Part shown: one piece after another, positions 35,933 through 42,202 of the stretch
Layout: each line of letters opens with the position of its first letter
Position numbering within the stretch: position 1 is the stretch's first letter
Source: Trichocoleus sp. FACHB-40
GTDB lineage: Bacteria; Cyanobacteriota; Cyanobacteriia; Cyanobacteriales; FACHB-T130
Reading direction: 5' to 3'
DNA: 42,202 nucleotides
NCBI RefSeq assembly: GCF_014695915.1
Contig: NZ_JACJPF010000059.1
Location: forward strand, 1-42,202
Translations under genes and position numbers: made by a program
Notes under the pieces: generated by a model
The model's database searches: none
What the model was told of the DNA's origin: nothing
Seen by the model: the letters and a program-made list of their open reading frames with translations, nothing else

Positions 35933-36922
35933 ATGGAAGATGGCACGACGACAGAAACGACATTCGATACCAATCAGGGTGAAATTCTAGGCGAGGTTGC
36001 CGGATTTAGCATTCCCCAAGCACCAGACGGGTTTAAGTCAGGATTTATTGGCATTATCGGACGTCCCAACGTTGGTAAATCGACACTGATGAATCAGTTG
36101 GTGGGACAAAAAATTGCTATAACCTCGCCAGTGGCGCAGACGACGCGAAATCGACTGCGGGGAATTCTGACAACACCGGAAGCGCAGATAATCTTTGTAG
36201 ATACGCCAGGGATTCACAAACCACATCACCAATTAGGGGAAGTGTTGGTGAAAAATGCCCAAATTGCGATAAATTCAGTTGATGTGGTGCTGTTTGTGGT
36301 GGATGGTTCGCAGGAAGCTGGAGGAGGCGATCGCTACATTGTCGATCTTCTAGAGCGAACCGAAACGCCGGTTATTCTGGGATTGAACAAAATTGACCAG
36401 CAACAGAGCGATTCTGAATGGTTGGATGATAGTTACACTAAACTGGCAGAACCTCACAACTGGGAGATTGTGAAATTTTCGGCGCTGACTGGCGACGGAA
36501 TGGAGGGGTTGCAGCAAGTATTATGCGATCGCTTAGAAACTGGCCCTTATTACTATCCTCCAGATTTAGTCACCGATCAGCCAGAACGCTTCATCATGGG
36601 GGAACTAATCCGCGAACAAATTTTGCTCTTAACTCGCGAAGAAGTTCCCCACTCAGTAGCAGTCACAATTGACAGAGTAGAAGAAGAACCTACCATTACC
36701 CGCCTTCTCGCCACTATCTACGTTGAACGTCCCTCCCAAAAGGGGATTTTGATTGGCAAAGGGGGTACTATGCTCAAAGCCATTGGCAGCGACGCTCGTC
36801 AACAAATCCAAAAGTTAATTGCTGGTAAAGTTTATTTGGAGTTGTTTGTCAAAGTGCAGCCGAAATGGAGGCAATCTCGACTACATCTATTGGAGTTGGG
36901 GTACAGAGTAGAACAGGAATGA
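35933..36922 (+). CDS. era: GTPase Era
   Basis: An essential GTPase that binds the 3' end of 16S rRNA during 30S maturation. G1 is GRPNVGKST, G2 TTRNR, G3 DTPGIHKP, G4 NKID and G5 SALTG. The C-terminal KH domain carries GKGGTMLKAIGSDARQQI. The frame opens with GTG at 35909, immediately after the upstream stop, but the ATG at 35933 is the better start (329 aa). The N-terminal extension before the G domain is about 35 residues longer than E. coli Era, as in other cyanobacteria. Confidence 0.94.
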   Translation: MEDGTTTETTFDTNQGEILGEVAGFSIPQAPDGFKSGFIGIIGRPNVGKSTLMNQLVGQKIAITSPVAQTTRNRLRGILTTPEAQIIFVDTPGIHKPHHQLGEVLVKNAQIAINSVDVVLFVVDGSQEAGGGDRYIVDLLERTETPVILGLNKIDQQQSDSEWLDDSYTKLAEPHNWEIVKFSALTGDGMEGLQQVLCDRLETGPYYYPPDLVTDQPERFIMGELIREQILLLTREEVPHSVAVTIDRVEEEPTITRLLATIYVERPSQKGILIGKGGTMLKAIGSDARQQIQKLIAGKVYLELFVKVQPKWRQSRLHLLELGYRVEQE

Positions 36923-36945
36923 ACCGCGAAGACGCTGCATAGTGC

Positions 36946-36989
36946 GAAGGAAGAAACAGAAGGGTTTTCTTCTTCTTGTTTCTTCCTTC
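36946..36989. terminator. Hairpin between convergent era and purB
   Basis: GAAGGAAGAAACA at 36946-36958 is exactly mirrored by TGTTTCTTCCTTC at 36977-36989, with an 18-base loop that is pyrimidine-rich. It lies 24 bp past the era stop and 76 bp past the purB stop, a position suited to a bidirectional terminator. Confidence 0.55.
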
Positions 36990-36994
36990 CTGTC

Positions 36995-37060
36995 CTAAGC
37001 GCTAACGCGCCGGCTACGCCAACGCGCCTAAGCGCTAACGCGCAGGCTCCGCCAACACGG
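36995..37060. repeat. 33-bp GC-rich tandem repeat, two copies
   Basis: The unit begins CTAAGCGCTAACGCGC and ends in CTCCGCCAAC- or CTACGCCAAC-type sequence. Copies occupy 36995-37027 and 37028-37060, with four differences. It adjoins the end of purB. The unit resembles GC-rich dispersed repeats of cyanobacterial spacers. Confidence 0.75.
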
Positions 37061-37064
37061 TTTA

Positions 37065-38360
37065 TTAAATCTCCAAACGTTGATAAATCTCCTCTAAATG
37101 CTGCAAATGGTGCTGCGGAGCGAAACACGCCTCAACTTCTTCAGTCGAAAGATGCTGTGTAACGCGACTATCGTTAGCAATCAAATCGTGAAAATTACCT
37201 TCTGGTTTGTTCCAAGCTTGATGAGCGCAAGACTGCACAATTGCATAAGCGTCCTCGCGACTGACTCCTTTTTCTACCAGAGTTAGCATCACCCGTTGGC
37301 TGAAGACAACGCCGCCGTAAACATTCATATTTCGCTCCATGTTTTCGGGATAAACCAACAGGTTTTTCACCAAGTCGGTGATTTCCACTAACATGAAGTG
37401 AGTTATGGTGCAGGAATCTGGCAAAATCATCCGTTCCACGGAACTGTGAGAAATATCCCGTTCGTGCCAGAGTGCAACATTTTCCAAAGCGGCGACAGCA
37501 TGACCCCGGACAACTCGCGCCATTCCGGTTAGGCGTTCTGAGCGAATTGGGTTGCGTTTGTGAGGCATTGCTGAGGAGCCTTTCTGTCCTTTGGAAAAGA
37601 ATTCTTCAACTTCCAGAACGTCTGTGCGTTGCAGGTTGCGAATTTCGACAGCGAAGCGTTCAATTGTTGCAGCCACTAACGCTAAGGTTTGCACAAAGTC
37701 GGCATGGCGATCGCGTGAAATTACCTGAGTTGATGCGGTATCGGGTTCGAGTCCGAGTTTCTGACAAGCGATCGCTTCTACTCTCGGCTCAATATTGGCG
37801 TAGGTTCCCACCGCACCGGAAATCTTCCCAACTGCAACTTCTTTGCGAAGCCGGAGGATGCGATCGCGCGATCGCATGACTTCCGCTAACCATCCCGCCA
37901 GCTTAAAGCCAAACGTAATCGGTTCCGCATGAATGCCGTGAGAACGTCCAATCATCACCGTATTTTTATGCTGCTGCGCCTGCTGGCGAATTGCTGCAAT
38001 CAAATCCTCGGTTCGTTGCAGCAGCACATCCAAACTCGCTACCATTTGCAGCGCCAATGCCGTATCCAGCACATCGGAACTGGTTAATCCCAGGTGAATG
38101 TAGCGTCCCGCATCCCCGACATATTCATTGACATTTGTCAAGAAGGCGATCATATCGTGGCGGACTTCAGCCTCAATTTCCAGTACCCGCTTCGGGTCAA
38201 AATCAGCCTTAGCCTTAATTTCCTCCACGGCCTGGGTTGGAATATAACCCAGTTCAGCTTGGGCTTCACAGACTGCAATTTCAACCTGGAGCCACGTCTT
38301 CAGTTTATAGGTATCAGTCCACAGATTGCCCATTTCAGGCAACGTATAACGCTCAATCAC
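37065..38360 (-). CDS. purB: Adenylosuccinate lyase
   Basis: A fumarase/aspartase-superfamily enzyme acting twice in purine synthesis (SAICAR to AICAR; adenylosuccinate to AMP). The family signature is SSAMPHKRNP near 262-271, on the flexible loop with the catalytic Ser. HLGLTSSDVLDTALALQM near 88-105 and IGRSHGIHAEPITFG near 137-151 supply the other active-site segments. Length 431 aa is typical of the short bacterial/archaeal type. It is convergent with era and its promoter must lie in 38361-38769. Confidence 0.95.
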   Translation of the reverse strand: MIERYTLPEMGNLWTDTYKLKTWLQVEIAVCEAQAELGYIPTQAVEEIKAKADFDPKRVLEIEAEVRHDMIAFLTNVNEYVGDAGRYIHLGLTSSDVLDTALALQMVASLDVLLQRTEDLIAAIRQQAQQHKNTVMIGRSHGIHAEPITFGFKLAGWLAEVMRSRDRILRLRKEVAVGKISGAVGTYANIEPRVEAIACQKLGLEPDTASTQVISRDRHADFVQTLALVAATIERFAVEIRNLQRTDVLEVEEFFSKGQKGSSAMPHKRNPIRSERLTGMARVVRGHAVAALENVALWHERDISHSSVERMILPDSCTITHFMLVEITDLVKNLLVYPENMERNMNVYGGVVFSQRVMLTLVEKGVSREDAYAIVQSCAHQAWNKPEGNFHDLIANDSRVTQHLSTEEVEACFAPQHHLQHLEEIYQRLEI

Positions 38361-38769
38361 AGTCCGCCACAGAGTACAACCGTCTTATTTTACATTGGGT
38401 CACTGACATAGCGATCAGGTAAACGAATTGTACCAAAATCAACAGTTGCAATCCCCATCTGTTCTTATACTCATTGCTTCTGGTTTCATTCAGCTTCATA
38501 ACAATTGGATATTGGAAGCTGGTGGTCAGCATCAGTATAAATAATCACATTAGACAAGATTCAGCCTTATATAGCGGTTCTCAATCTAACGAGGTACAAA
38601 GTGACAGGCTGAAATGCTTGCTGAATGGGAGTTTTGGCGTACTTCACGCGACCAAAAACGCTATAATTTTAATAAGATGAAGTGCTGTTGTCAAGAGGGG
38701 TGATGCCTTTGAATGTTATCTAAAAACTGGTGAGACTACATATATTTATTACAACTATGAATAATTTGC
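38361..38769. other. 409-bp spacer with a possible small mobile repeat (38570-38665)
   Basis: TATAGCG at 38570-38576 is mirrored by CGCTATA at 38659-38665, bounding about 96 bp that starts TATAGCGGTTCTCAATCTAA, a spacer sequence type I associate with dispersed cyanobacterial repeats. An open frame of 68 codons crosses it (38474-38680) but has no coding character. The left end must hold the purB promoter. I see no gene. Confidence 0.4.
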
Positions 38770-39060
38770 ATGACCAATTACACGGATTATCAATTCGGAT
38801 CAAAAATTCTCCAACAACTGAGCAAACGTGGCTGGACAAAAGAAGCGGTTATAGCAACGATTCAAAATCCATGCTATACTTATGCGACGCGAGATAAGCG
38901 ATTCAATCCCGATGGGACAAAAAACAACGAGGCTGCAACTATCTATTATCGAAGCGATGATCATTATGTCATTTGTAATGATATGAGCGGCGATATCGTG
39001 CAGGTCAGCGATACCAATGACCCGGAATGGATAGATCCATTTACATCCCAGAAGGAGTAA
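38770..39060 (+). CDS. Colicin-E5-type ribonuclease toxin domain protein
   Basis: A 96-aa single-domain protein matching the C-terminal RNase domain of colicin E5 and related toxins (PF12106). The family pattern is W(T/S)xEeVixtI-NP...xTRDxRxxPdG...NepATxYyxxDxxYVvxNdxtGDIVQVSDrNDPxW. Here it reads RGWTKEAVIATIQNPCYTYA, TRDKRFNPDGTKNNEAATIY and SGDIVQVSDTNDPEW. Colicin E5 cleaves tRNA anticodons with queuosine (Tyr, His, Asn, Asp). This version is free-standing, with no secretion or receptor domain, so it is probably a toxin-antitoxin toxin or a domesticated RNase. The next gene, 133 bp on, may be the partner. Confidence 0.75.
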   Translation: MTNYTDYQFGSKILQQLSKRGWTKEAVIATIQNPCYTYATRDKRFNPDGTKNNEAATIYYRSDDHYVICNDMSGDIVQVSDTNDPEWIDPFTSQKE

Positions 39061-39193
39061 ATCATCAGGTAGAGGCAATGCCTGTTTAGTTTCCCTGATA
39101 ATTTAACGGGGCACGCGAGATGTAACTGCCCCTCCCTAAAATCATTACCTCCGAGCAACGCAGATACATTTGGAAACAGGAAAAAGCCCTGAG

Positions 39194-39511
39194 ATGATAG
39201 CAACACTTGAGAAACTAATAGATAAGTATCAACCCCTTGGTATTATTAAAGCTGAAGAGCTTCTGTTGCGTCCTGAACACGCGGTTCTTTTAGCTTACGA
39301 ATTAGAACAGAGGGGAATTTTAATTCTTGGTGTTGATCTGTGGTACTACATCGGTGACAAGATTGCTGAAGACCCAGGCGCATTGGATCTCAGCGAAATA
39401 ACAGATGTAAAAATCAGTGCAAGATTGGCAAGAGAATTTATTACCAATCGTTTGCCTTCAAGAATAGCCTTTGTATCGTTTGTCTTGGAAGAAGATAAAA
39501 CCTTCCTCTAA
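39194..39511 (+). CDS. Hypothetical protein, possible antitoxin to the E5-type RNase
   Basis: The frame opens with TTG at 39170, but the ATG at 39194 is preceded by AGGAAAAAGCCCTGAG and is preferred (105 aa). The sequence is acidic and mixed alpha/beta: LEKLIDKYQPLGIIKAEELL, ELEQRGILILGVDLWYYIGD, LDLSEITDVKISARLAREFI. I do not recognise a family. Acidity (many D/E) and place fit an immunity or antitoxin role for the basic-surface RNase before it, but this is inference from position. Confidence 0.6.
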   Translation: MIATLEKLIDKYQPLGIIKAEELLLRPEHAVLLAYELEQRGILILGVDLWYYIGDKIAEDPGALDLSEITDVKISARLAREFITNRLPSRIAFVSFVLEEDKTFL

Positions 39512-39520
39512 AGCTTAGAA

Positions 39521-39568
39521 CTATGCAACTTTAAGTAGAGATATACCCATATCTGCCACAAGCTTCAT
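39521..39568 (-). pseudogene. DUF5615 (PIN-like) toxin stub
   Basis: On the minus strand an ATG at 39568 opens MKLVADMGISLLKVA-stop. MKLLADMGIS is the usual start of DUF5615 PIN-like toxins, which pair with DUF433 antitoxins. The frame stops after 15 residues. Just upstream, a minus-strand frame coding ...YPYFEPEAVPRISRLV... ends TGA next to this ATG. I do not recognise that fragment. Confidence 0.45.
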
Positions 39569-39686
39569 TCAACTTTCTCGCTGCTTATCAAATACACCTG
39601 TTCCCTGGCTAACTAAGCGGGATATTCTAGGCACTGCTTCTGGTTCAAAATAAGGATATAGCAGTCCTAAATGATTCGTGAATGCG

Positions 39687-39719
39687 AGATACCCGACTTT
39701 TTTAAGAAGTCGGGTATCT
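39687..39719. repeat. 13-bp perfect hairpin repeat inside a dead toxin-antitoxin module
   Basis: AGATACCCGACTT at 39687-39699 is exactly mirrored by AAGTCGGGTATCT at 39707-39719 with a 7-base loop. ATACCCGACTT...AAGTCGGGTAT is a frequent dispersed palindrome in cyanobacteria. It lies between the two pseudogene pieces and may have inserted into the module. Confidence 0.7.
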
Positions 39720-39740
39720 GACACAACTCTGCCGAGGATT

Positions 39741-39884
39741 GTTACACTCCTCCATAATTTTTTTCACCGTCTTGCCGTGTGCTAATAAATTCAAAATCTA
39801 TGAGATAGTAATTCCCATCTCTCGAATGCAGGCTTTTTCAGCCATAATGGGCGGATAAAATGTAATCTGGTCTAATTTTAACAA
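39741..39884 (-). pseudogene. DUF433 antitoxin remnant with in-frame stop
   Basis: Read leftwards from 39884, the frame gives LDQITFYPPIMAEKACIREM, then GITIS, TAG (39800-39798), then ILNLLAHGKTVKKIMEEC. This is the DUF433 pattern (I-x-P-x-(I/V)-x-G-K-P-x-I-R-G-x-R-I-x-V/S-x-I-L-x-L-L-A-x-G-x-T-x-E-x-I). Gly of GKP is Glu, RGMRI has become REMGI and a stop interrupts the core. It starts 8 bp after the comM stop. It is clearly decayed. Together with the DUF5615 stub it was once a toxin-antitoxin pair. Confidence 0.7.
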
Positions 39885-39891
39885 CTTATCT

Positions 39892-41424
39892 TTACTGCAT
39901 TCTATCTATTGTACGGTATTGAATTGCTTCCGCAACGTGATGGGTTTTGAGGTCATCATCACCAGCTAAATCGGCAATTGTCCGCGATACTTTGAGAATG
40001 CGATCGCTTGCTCTTGCCGATAAACCTAATTTCCGAATTGCTGCTTCTAATAAGTTGCGAGAAGCATCATCTAATTTGCAAAATTCTCTAAGGTGATGAC
40101 TTTGCATTTGAGCATTGCAACCCACTTTAGATGTATCCTCTTTAAATCGAGTATGAGCGCGATCACGTGCTACTTGCACTCTCGAACGCACTGGTGCAGA
40201 ATCCTCCCCAGTCGGTTGTCGCGTAATTTCTTCCGGCTTCAAGCGATTAACTGCAACTTGTAAATCAATTCGATCCATTAAAGGGCCAGAAAGCTTCGCC
40301 CAGTATTGTTCTCGCTGTCGAGGCGAACAAGTGCAAGCTTGAATCGTATCGCCATAGTAGCCGCACGGACAAGGATTTGTACTGGCAACTAAGGTAAACT
40401 GAGCAGGAAACGTTACAGATTGTTTTGTACGGGAAATGGTGACAAAACCATCTTCTAAAGGCTGACGCAGGAATTCCAGCACATCTCGCTTAAATTCCGT
40501 TAATTCATCCAGAAAAAGTACGCCCCGGTGTGACAGAGAAATTTCCCCTGGACGTGGAAAACTGCCGCCGCCGACAAGGGAAGGGCCAGAAGCAGAATGG
40601 TGCGGACTGCGGTAAGGGCGATCGCTTACCAAAGATCCTCTATTCTTAAGTAAACCCGCAACAGAATGAATTTGAGTAACTTCTAGAGCCTCGTCAAAAC
40701 TTAACGGCGGTAGAATTCCTGGCAAACGTCGCGCTAACATCGTCTTACCACTACCAGGCGGCCCCACAAATATTAAGTTATGTCCCCCAGCAGCCGCAAT
40801 TTCTAAGGCACGACGGGCATGAACTTGTCCTTTCACATCCTTCAAGTCTGCACCGCCCAAAACCGTTTTTGCCAACTCCTTTCTACCATCCAACTGCATT
40901 GGCGTGTAACGCTGTGGAGAATTCAAAAAGTCAGCTACTTGCGATAAATTTTTGAAACCATATACCGCCAACCCTTGCACAACTGCTGCTTCCCGCGCAT
41001 TGCCGTCTGGAACCACTAAACCAGCAATTCCCAACCTTTGAGCCGCCGCCGCAATTGGCAGCACGCCAGCCACGGGACGCAAAGAGCCATCCAGGGAAAC
41101 TTCCCCCAGAAACAAATAATCTCCCAACATCTGAGCGCTCACCTGCTCAGATGCAGCCATAATCCCTACACTGATTGGTAAATCAAAACTGGGGCCTTCC
41201 TTTCGCAAATCTGCTGGTGTCAGGTTAATGACAATTTTCTTCATCGGGAAGGCATAACCAGCATTTTTCAGCGCCGCCTTCACCCGCTCTTTTGACTCTT
41301 GAACTGCGGTATCTGGCAATCCTACCAGCACAGTCCCCGGCATTCCTGTTGATACATCGACTTCCACGCCCACTTTTACAGCATCGATACCAACGATAGA
41401 TGCACTCCAAACTCTGGCAAGCAT
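39892..41424 (-). CDS. comM: ComM/YifB family Mg-chelatase-like AAA+ protein
   Basis: A 510-aa protein related to ComM, the helicase that aids branch migration in natural transformation. The N-terminal S5/Lon-like domain (about 1-180) starts [20 protein letters not shown] and contains [18 protein letters not shown]. The AAA+ domain follows, with Walker [19 protein letters not shown] near 219 and Walker [12 protein letters not shown] near 303. [18 protein letters not shown] and the zinc-ligand CPCGYYGD...CTC are both typical of YifB. Transformable cyanobacteria use it in DNA uptake processing. Confidence 0.92.
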   Translation of the reverse strand: MLARVWSASIVGIDAVKVGVEVDVSTGMPGTVLVGLPDTAVQESKERVKAALKNAGYAFPMKKIVINLTPADLRKEGPSFDLPISVGIMAASEQVSAQMLGDYLFLGEVSLDGSLRPVAGVLPIAAAAQRLGIAGLVVPDGNAREAAVVQGLAVYGFKNLSQVADFLNSPQRYTPMQLDGRKELAKTVLGGADLKDVKGQVHARRALEIAAAGGHNLIFVGPPGSGKTMLARRLPGILPPLSFDEALEVTQIHSVAGLLKNRGSLVSDRPYRSPHHSASGPSLVGGGSFPRPGEISLSHRGVLFLDELTEFKRDVLEFLRQPLEDGFVTISRTKQSVTFPAQFTLVASTNPCPCGYYGDTIQACTCSPRQREQYWAKLSGPLMDRIDLQVAVNRLKPEEITRQPTGEDSAPVRSRVQVARDRAHTRFKEDTSKVGCNAQMQSHHLREFCKLDDASRNLLEAAIRKLGLSARASDRILKVSRTIADLAGDDDLKTHHVAEAIQYRTIDRMQ

Positions 41425-41528
41425 TGCAATCTCCGCGAAACTCCGAATCTTTTATTAGAGTTCCCGCGATCGCTTCAAGTTTATCGTCGGGGCGTAAAAT
41501 GTCTGCAAGCATAGCTAACTACACCAAC

Positions 41529-41879
41529 ATGACCCCATCCACAGACACAATCTTTAGCAAGATTATCCGTCGGGAAATTCCCGCCGACATCGTTTATGAG
41601 GACGACTTAGCCCTCGCCTTCAAAGACATTCAGCCCCAAGCACCCGTTCACATCCTCGTCATTCCCAAAAAACCCATACCCCAGCTTGCCGATGCCGAAT
41701 CACAAGACCACGCCCTCATGGGTCATTTGTTATTGACTGTAAAGCGCGTTGCCGAACAAGCTGGACTCAGCAACGGCTATCGCGTCGTAATTAACAATGG
41801 CGACGATGGTGGGCAAACCGTACCCCACCTGCATTTACACATCCTGGGCAAACGCCAGATGAAATGGCCCCCAGGTTGA
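41529..41879 (+). CDS. HinT-type HIT family purine nucleotide phosphoramidase
   Basis: The 116-aa product from the ATG at 41529 has the length of Hin[41 protein letters not shown] and the histidine triad HLHLHIL near the C-terminus identify it. Another ATG at 41499 with GGGG 7 bp upstream would add 10 residues; it may be the true start, but the family begins at 41529. HinT hydrolyses adenosine phosphoramidates. The stop precedes psbA by 126 bp. Confidence 0.88.
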   Translation: MTPSTDTIFSKIIRREIPADIVYEDDLALAFKDIQPQAPVHILVIPKKPIPQLADAESQDHALMGHLLLTVKRVAEQAGLSNGYRVVINNGDDGGQTVPHLHLHILGKRQMKWPPG

Positions 41880-41913
41880 ATCAGGAAGGGAAAAAAAATT
41901 TTTGTTGAAAAGC

Positions 41914-41942
41914 TTTACAAAACTAAATAGAAGGTTTAATCT
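41914..41942 (+). promoter_or_regulatory. psbA promoter, -35 TTTACA / -10 TAATCT
   Basis: TTTACA at 41914-41919 and TAATCT at 41937-41942 are separated by exactly 17 bp, a good sigma-70-type promoter. Both lie 64-92 bp before the psbA start. Transcription would begin near 41949, giving a leader of about 57 nt. Confidence 0.7.
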
Positions 41943-41948
41943 AAATAC

Positions 41949-41968
41949 AGGTAGAGGAAACACTACCT
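41949..41968 (+). promoter_or_regulatory. Hairpin in the psbA 5' leader
   Basis: AGGTAG at 41949-41954 pairs with CTACCT at 41963-41968, with an AGGAAACA loop, at the predicted 5' end of the psbA transcript. 5' stem-loops stabilise psbA mRNA and other photosystem transcripts in several cyanobacteria; a similar role here is inferred. The AGGA in the loop is too far (about 45 nt) from the ATG to be the ribosome site. Confidence 0.6.
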
Positions 41969-42005
41969 CTGAACCTTCAAAACTAAATCACGCAATCATA
42001 AACCA

Positions 42006-42202
42006 ATGACCACAACCATTCAACGTCGCGAAAGCGCCAACGTATGGCAGCGGTTTTGTGAGTGGGTTACATCGACCGACAACCGCCTTTATGTAGGCTG
42101 GTTCGGCGTTCTGATGATCCCCACCCTGCTATCCGCAACCATCTGCTTCATCATCGCCTTCATCGCCGCTCCCCCAGTGGACATCGACGGTATCCGCGAA
42201 CC
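42006..42202 (+). CDS. psbA: Photosystem II D1 protein, N-terminal part (cut by window end)
   Basis: The first 65 codons encode [20 protein letters not shown], then [19 protein letters not shown] and the start of transmembrane helix 1 ([20 protein letters not shown]). This matches D1, the PSII reaction-centre subunit that carries P680, pheophytin and QB ligands further on. There is no Shine-Dalgarno near the ATG, usual for cyanobacterial psbA. Which D1 isoform it is cannot be told, because the diagnostic residue 130 lies beyond the window. The gene is expected to be light-regulated. Confidence 0.96.
   Translation, partial: MTTTIQRRESANVWQRFCEWVTSTDNRLYVGWFGVLMIPTLLSATICFIIAFIAAPPVDIDGIRE

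Noticed and set aside
37472-37879. 135-codon plus-strand frame
   Set aside because: It is antisense to purB, including the invariant SSAMPHKRNP region, and its Arg/Leu-rich product looks like codon-bias shadow.
38474-38680. 68-codon plus-strand frame in the purB-E5 spacer
   Set aside because: It crosses a probable dispersed repeat, has no ribosome site and no recognisable motif.
1-42202. CRISPR array, tRNA or rRNA genes
   Set aside because: No regularly spaced direct repeats with unique spacers and no cloverleaf-compatible GGTTCGAATCC-type arms were found by eye; tandem repeats present are spacerless.

Overview
The window looks like a piece of a filamentous-cyanobacterium chromosome. Three things point there: the start of psbA (photosystem II D1) at the right edge; a divergent sufR / sufBCDS locus in the cyanobacterial arrangement; and more than thirty GCGATCGC (HIP1) octamers spread over genes and spacers. 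Spacers are full of short palindromic and tandem repeats of the kinds common in Oscillatoriales and Nostocales. A genus cannot be assigned by eye. I saw no tRNA, rRNA or CRISPR array.

Region 1 (1-23.0 kb) is an extracellular-polysaccharide locus next to outer-envelope genes. On the minus strand lie a Wza-like export protein with SLBB domains (370-1860) and a Wzc-like fused chain-length regulator/tyrosine kinase (18854-21145). Between them, a long plus-strand run (4519-16943) encodes GT2 and GT4 glycosyltransferases, three class I methyltransferases, a Wzx-type flippase, a Wzy-type polymerase candidate, a radical SAM/SPASM protein, an FkbM-type methyltransferase and a DUF218/YdcF protein. A polytopic GT-C-like gene (16910-18500) is broken by a -1 frameshift. 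Another GT4 enzyme follows at 21591-23021. Together these supply assembly, flipping, polymerisation, length control and export of a heteropolysaccharide. The phosphoglycosyl transferase that starts the chain and the nucleotide-sugar genes are not in the window. An SLH-domain/beta-barrel protein and a small secreted protein (2077-4435) sit beside the cluster.

Region 2 (23.0-25.3 kb) is a small accessory patch: a TspO-like membrane protein, a coiled-coil protein, a 3'-truncated nuclease-like gene ending at a direct repeat, a Uma2 (DUF820) gene, and a duplicated palindromic repeat.

Region 3 (25.3-31.9 kb) is the SUF iron-sulfur assembly locus. sufB-sufC-sufD-sufS run leftwards and sufR runs rightwards. 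Two perfect CAAC-N6-GTTG elements lie in the divergent promoter. Two small genes follow sufR closely, one of them HicB-like. Repeats have entered two of the spacers inside the suf operon.

Region 4 (31.9-39.9 kb) mixes housekeeping genes (histidine phosphatase, aspartoacylase-like hydrolase, era, purB) with a repetitive alpha-helical protein and whole or decayed toxin-antitoxin material: an antitoxin with a duplicated C-terminal module followed by a 13-residue PIN-toxin stub, a colicin-E5-type RNase gene with a possible partner, and a dead DUF433/DUF5615-like module.

Region 5 (39.9-42.2 kb) carries a ComM/YifB AAA+ protein, a HinT-type HIT protein, and the psbA promoter, leader hairpin and first 65 codons.
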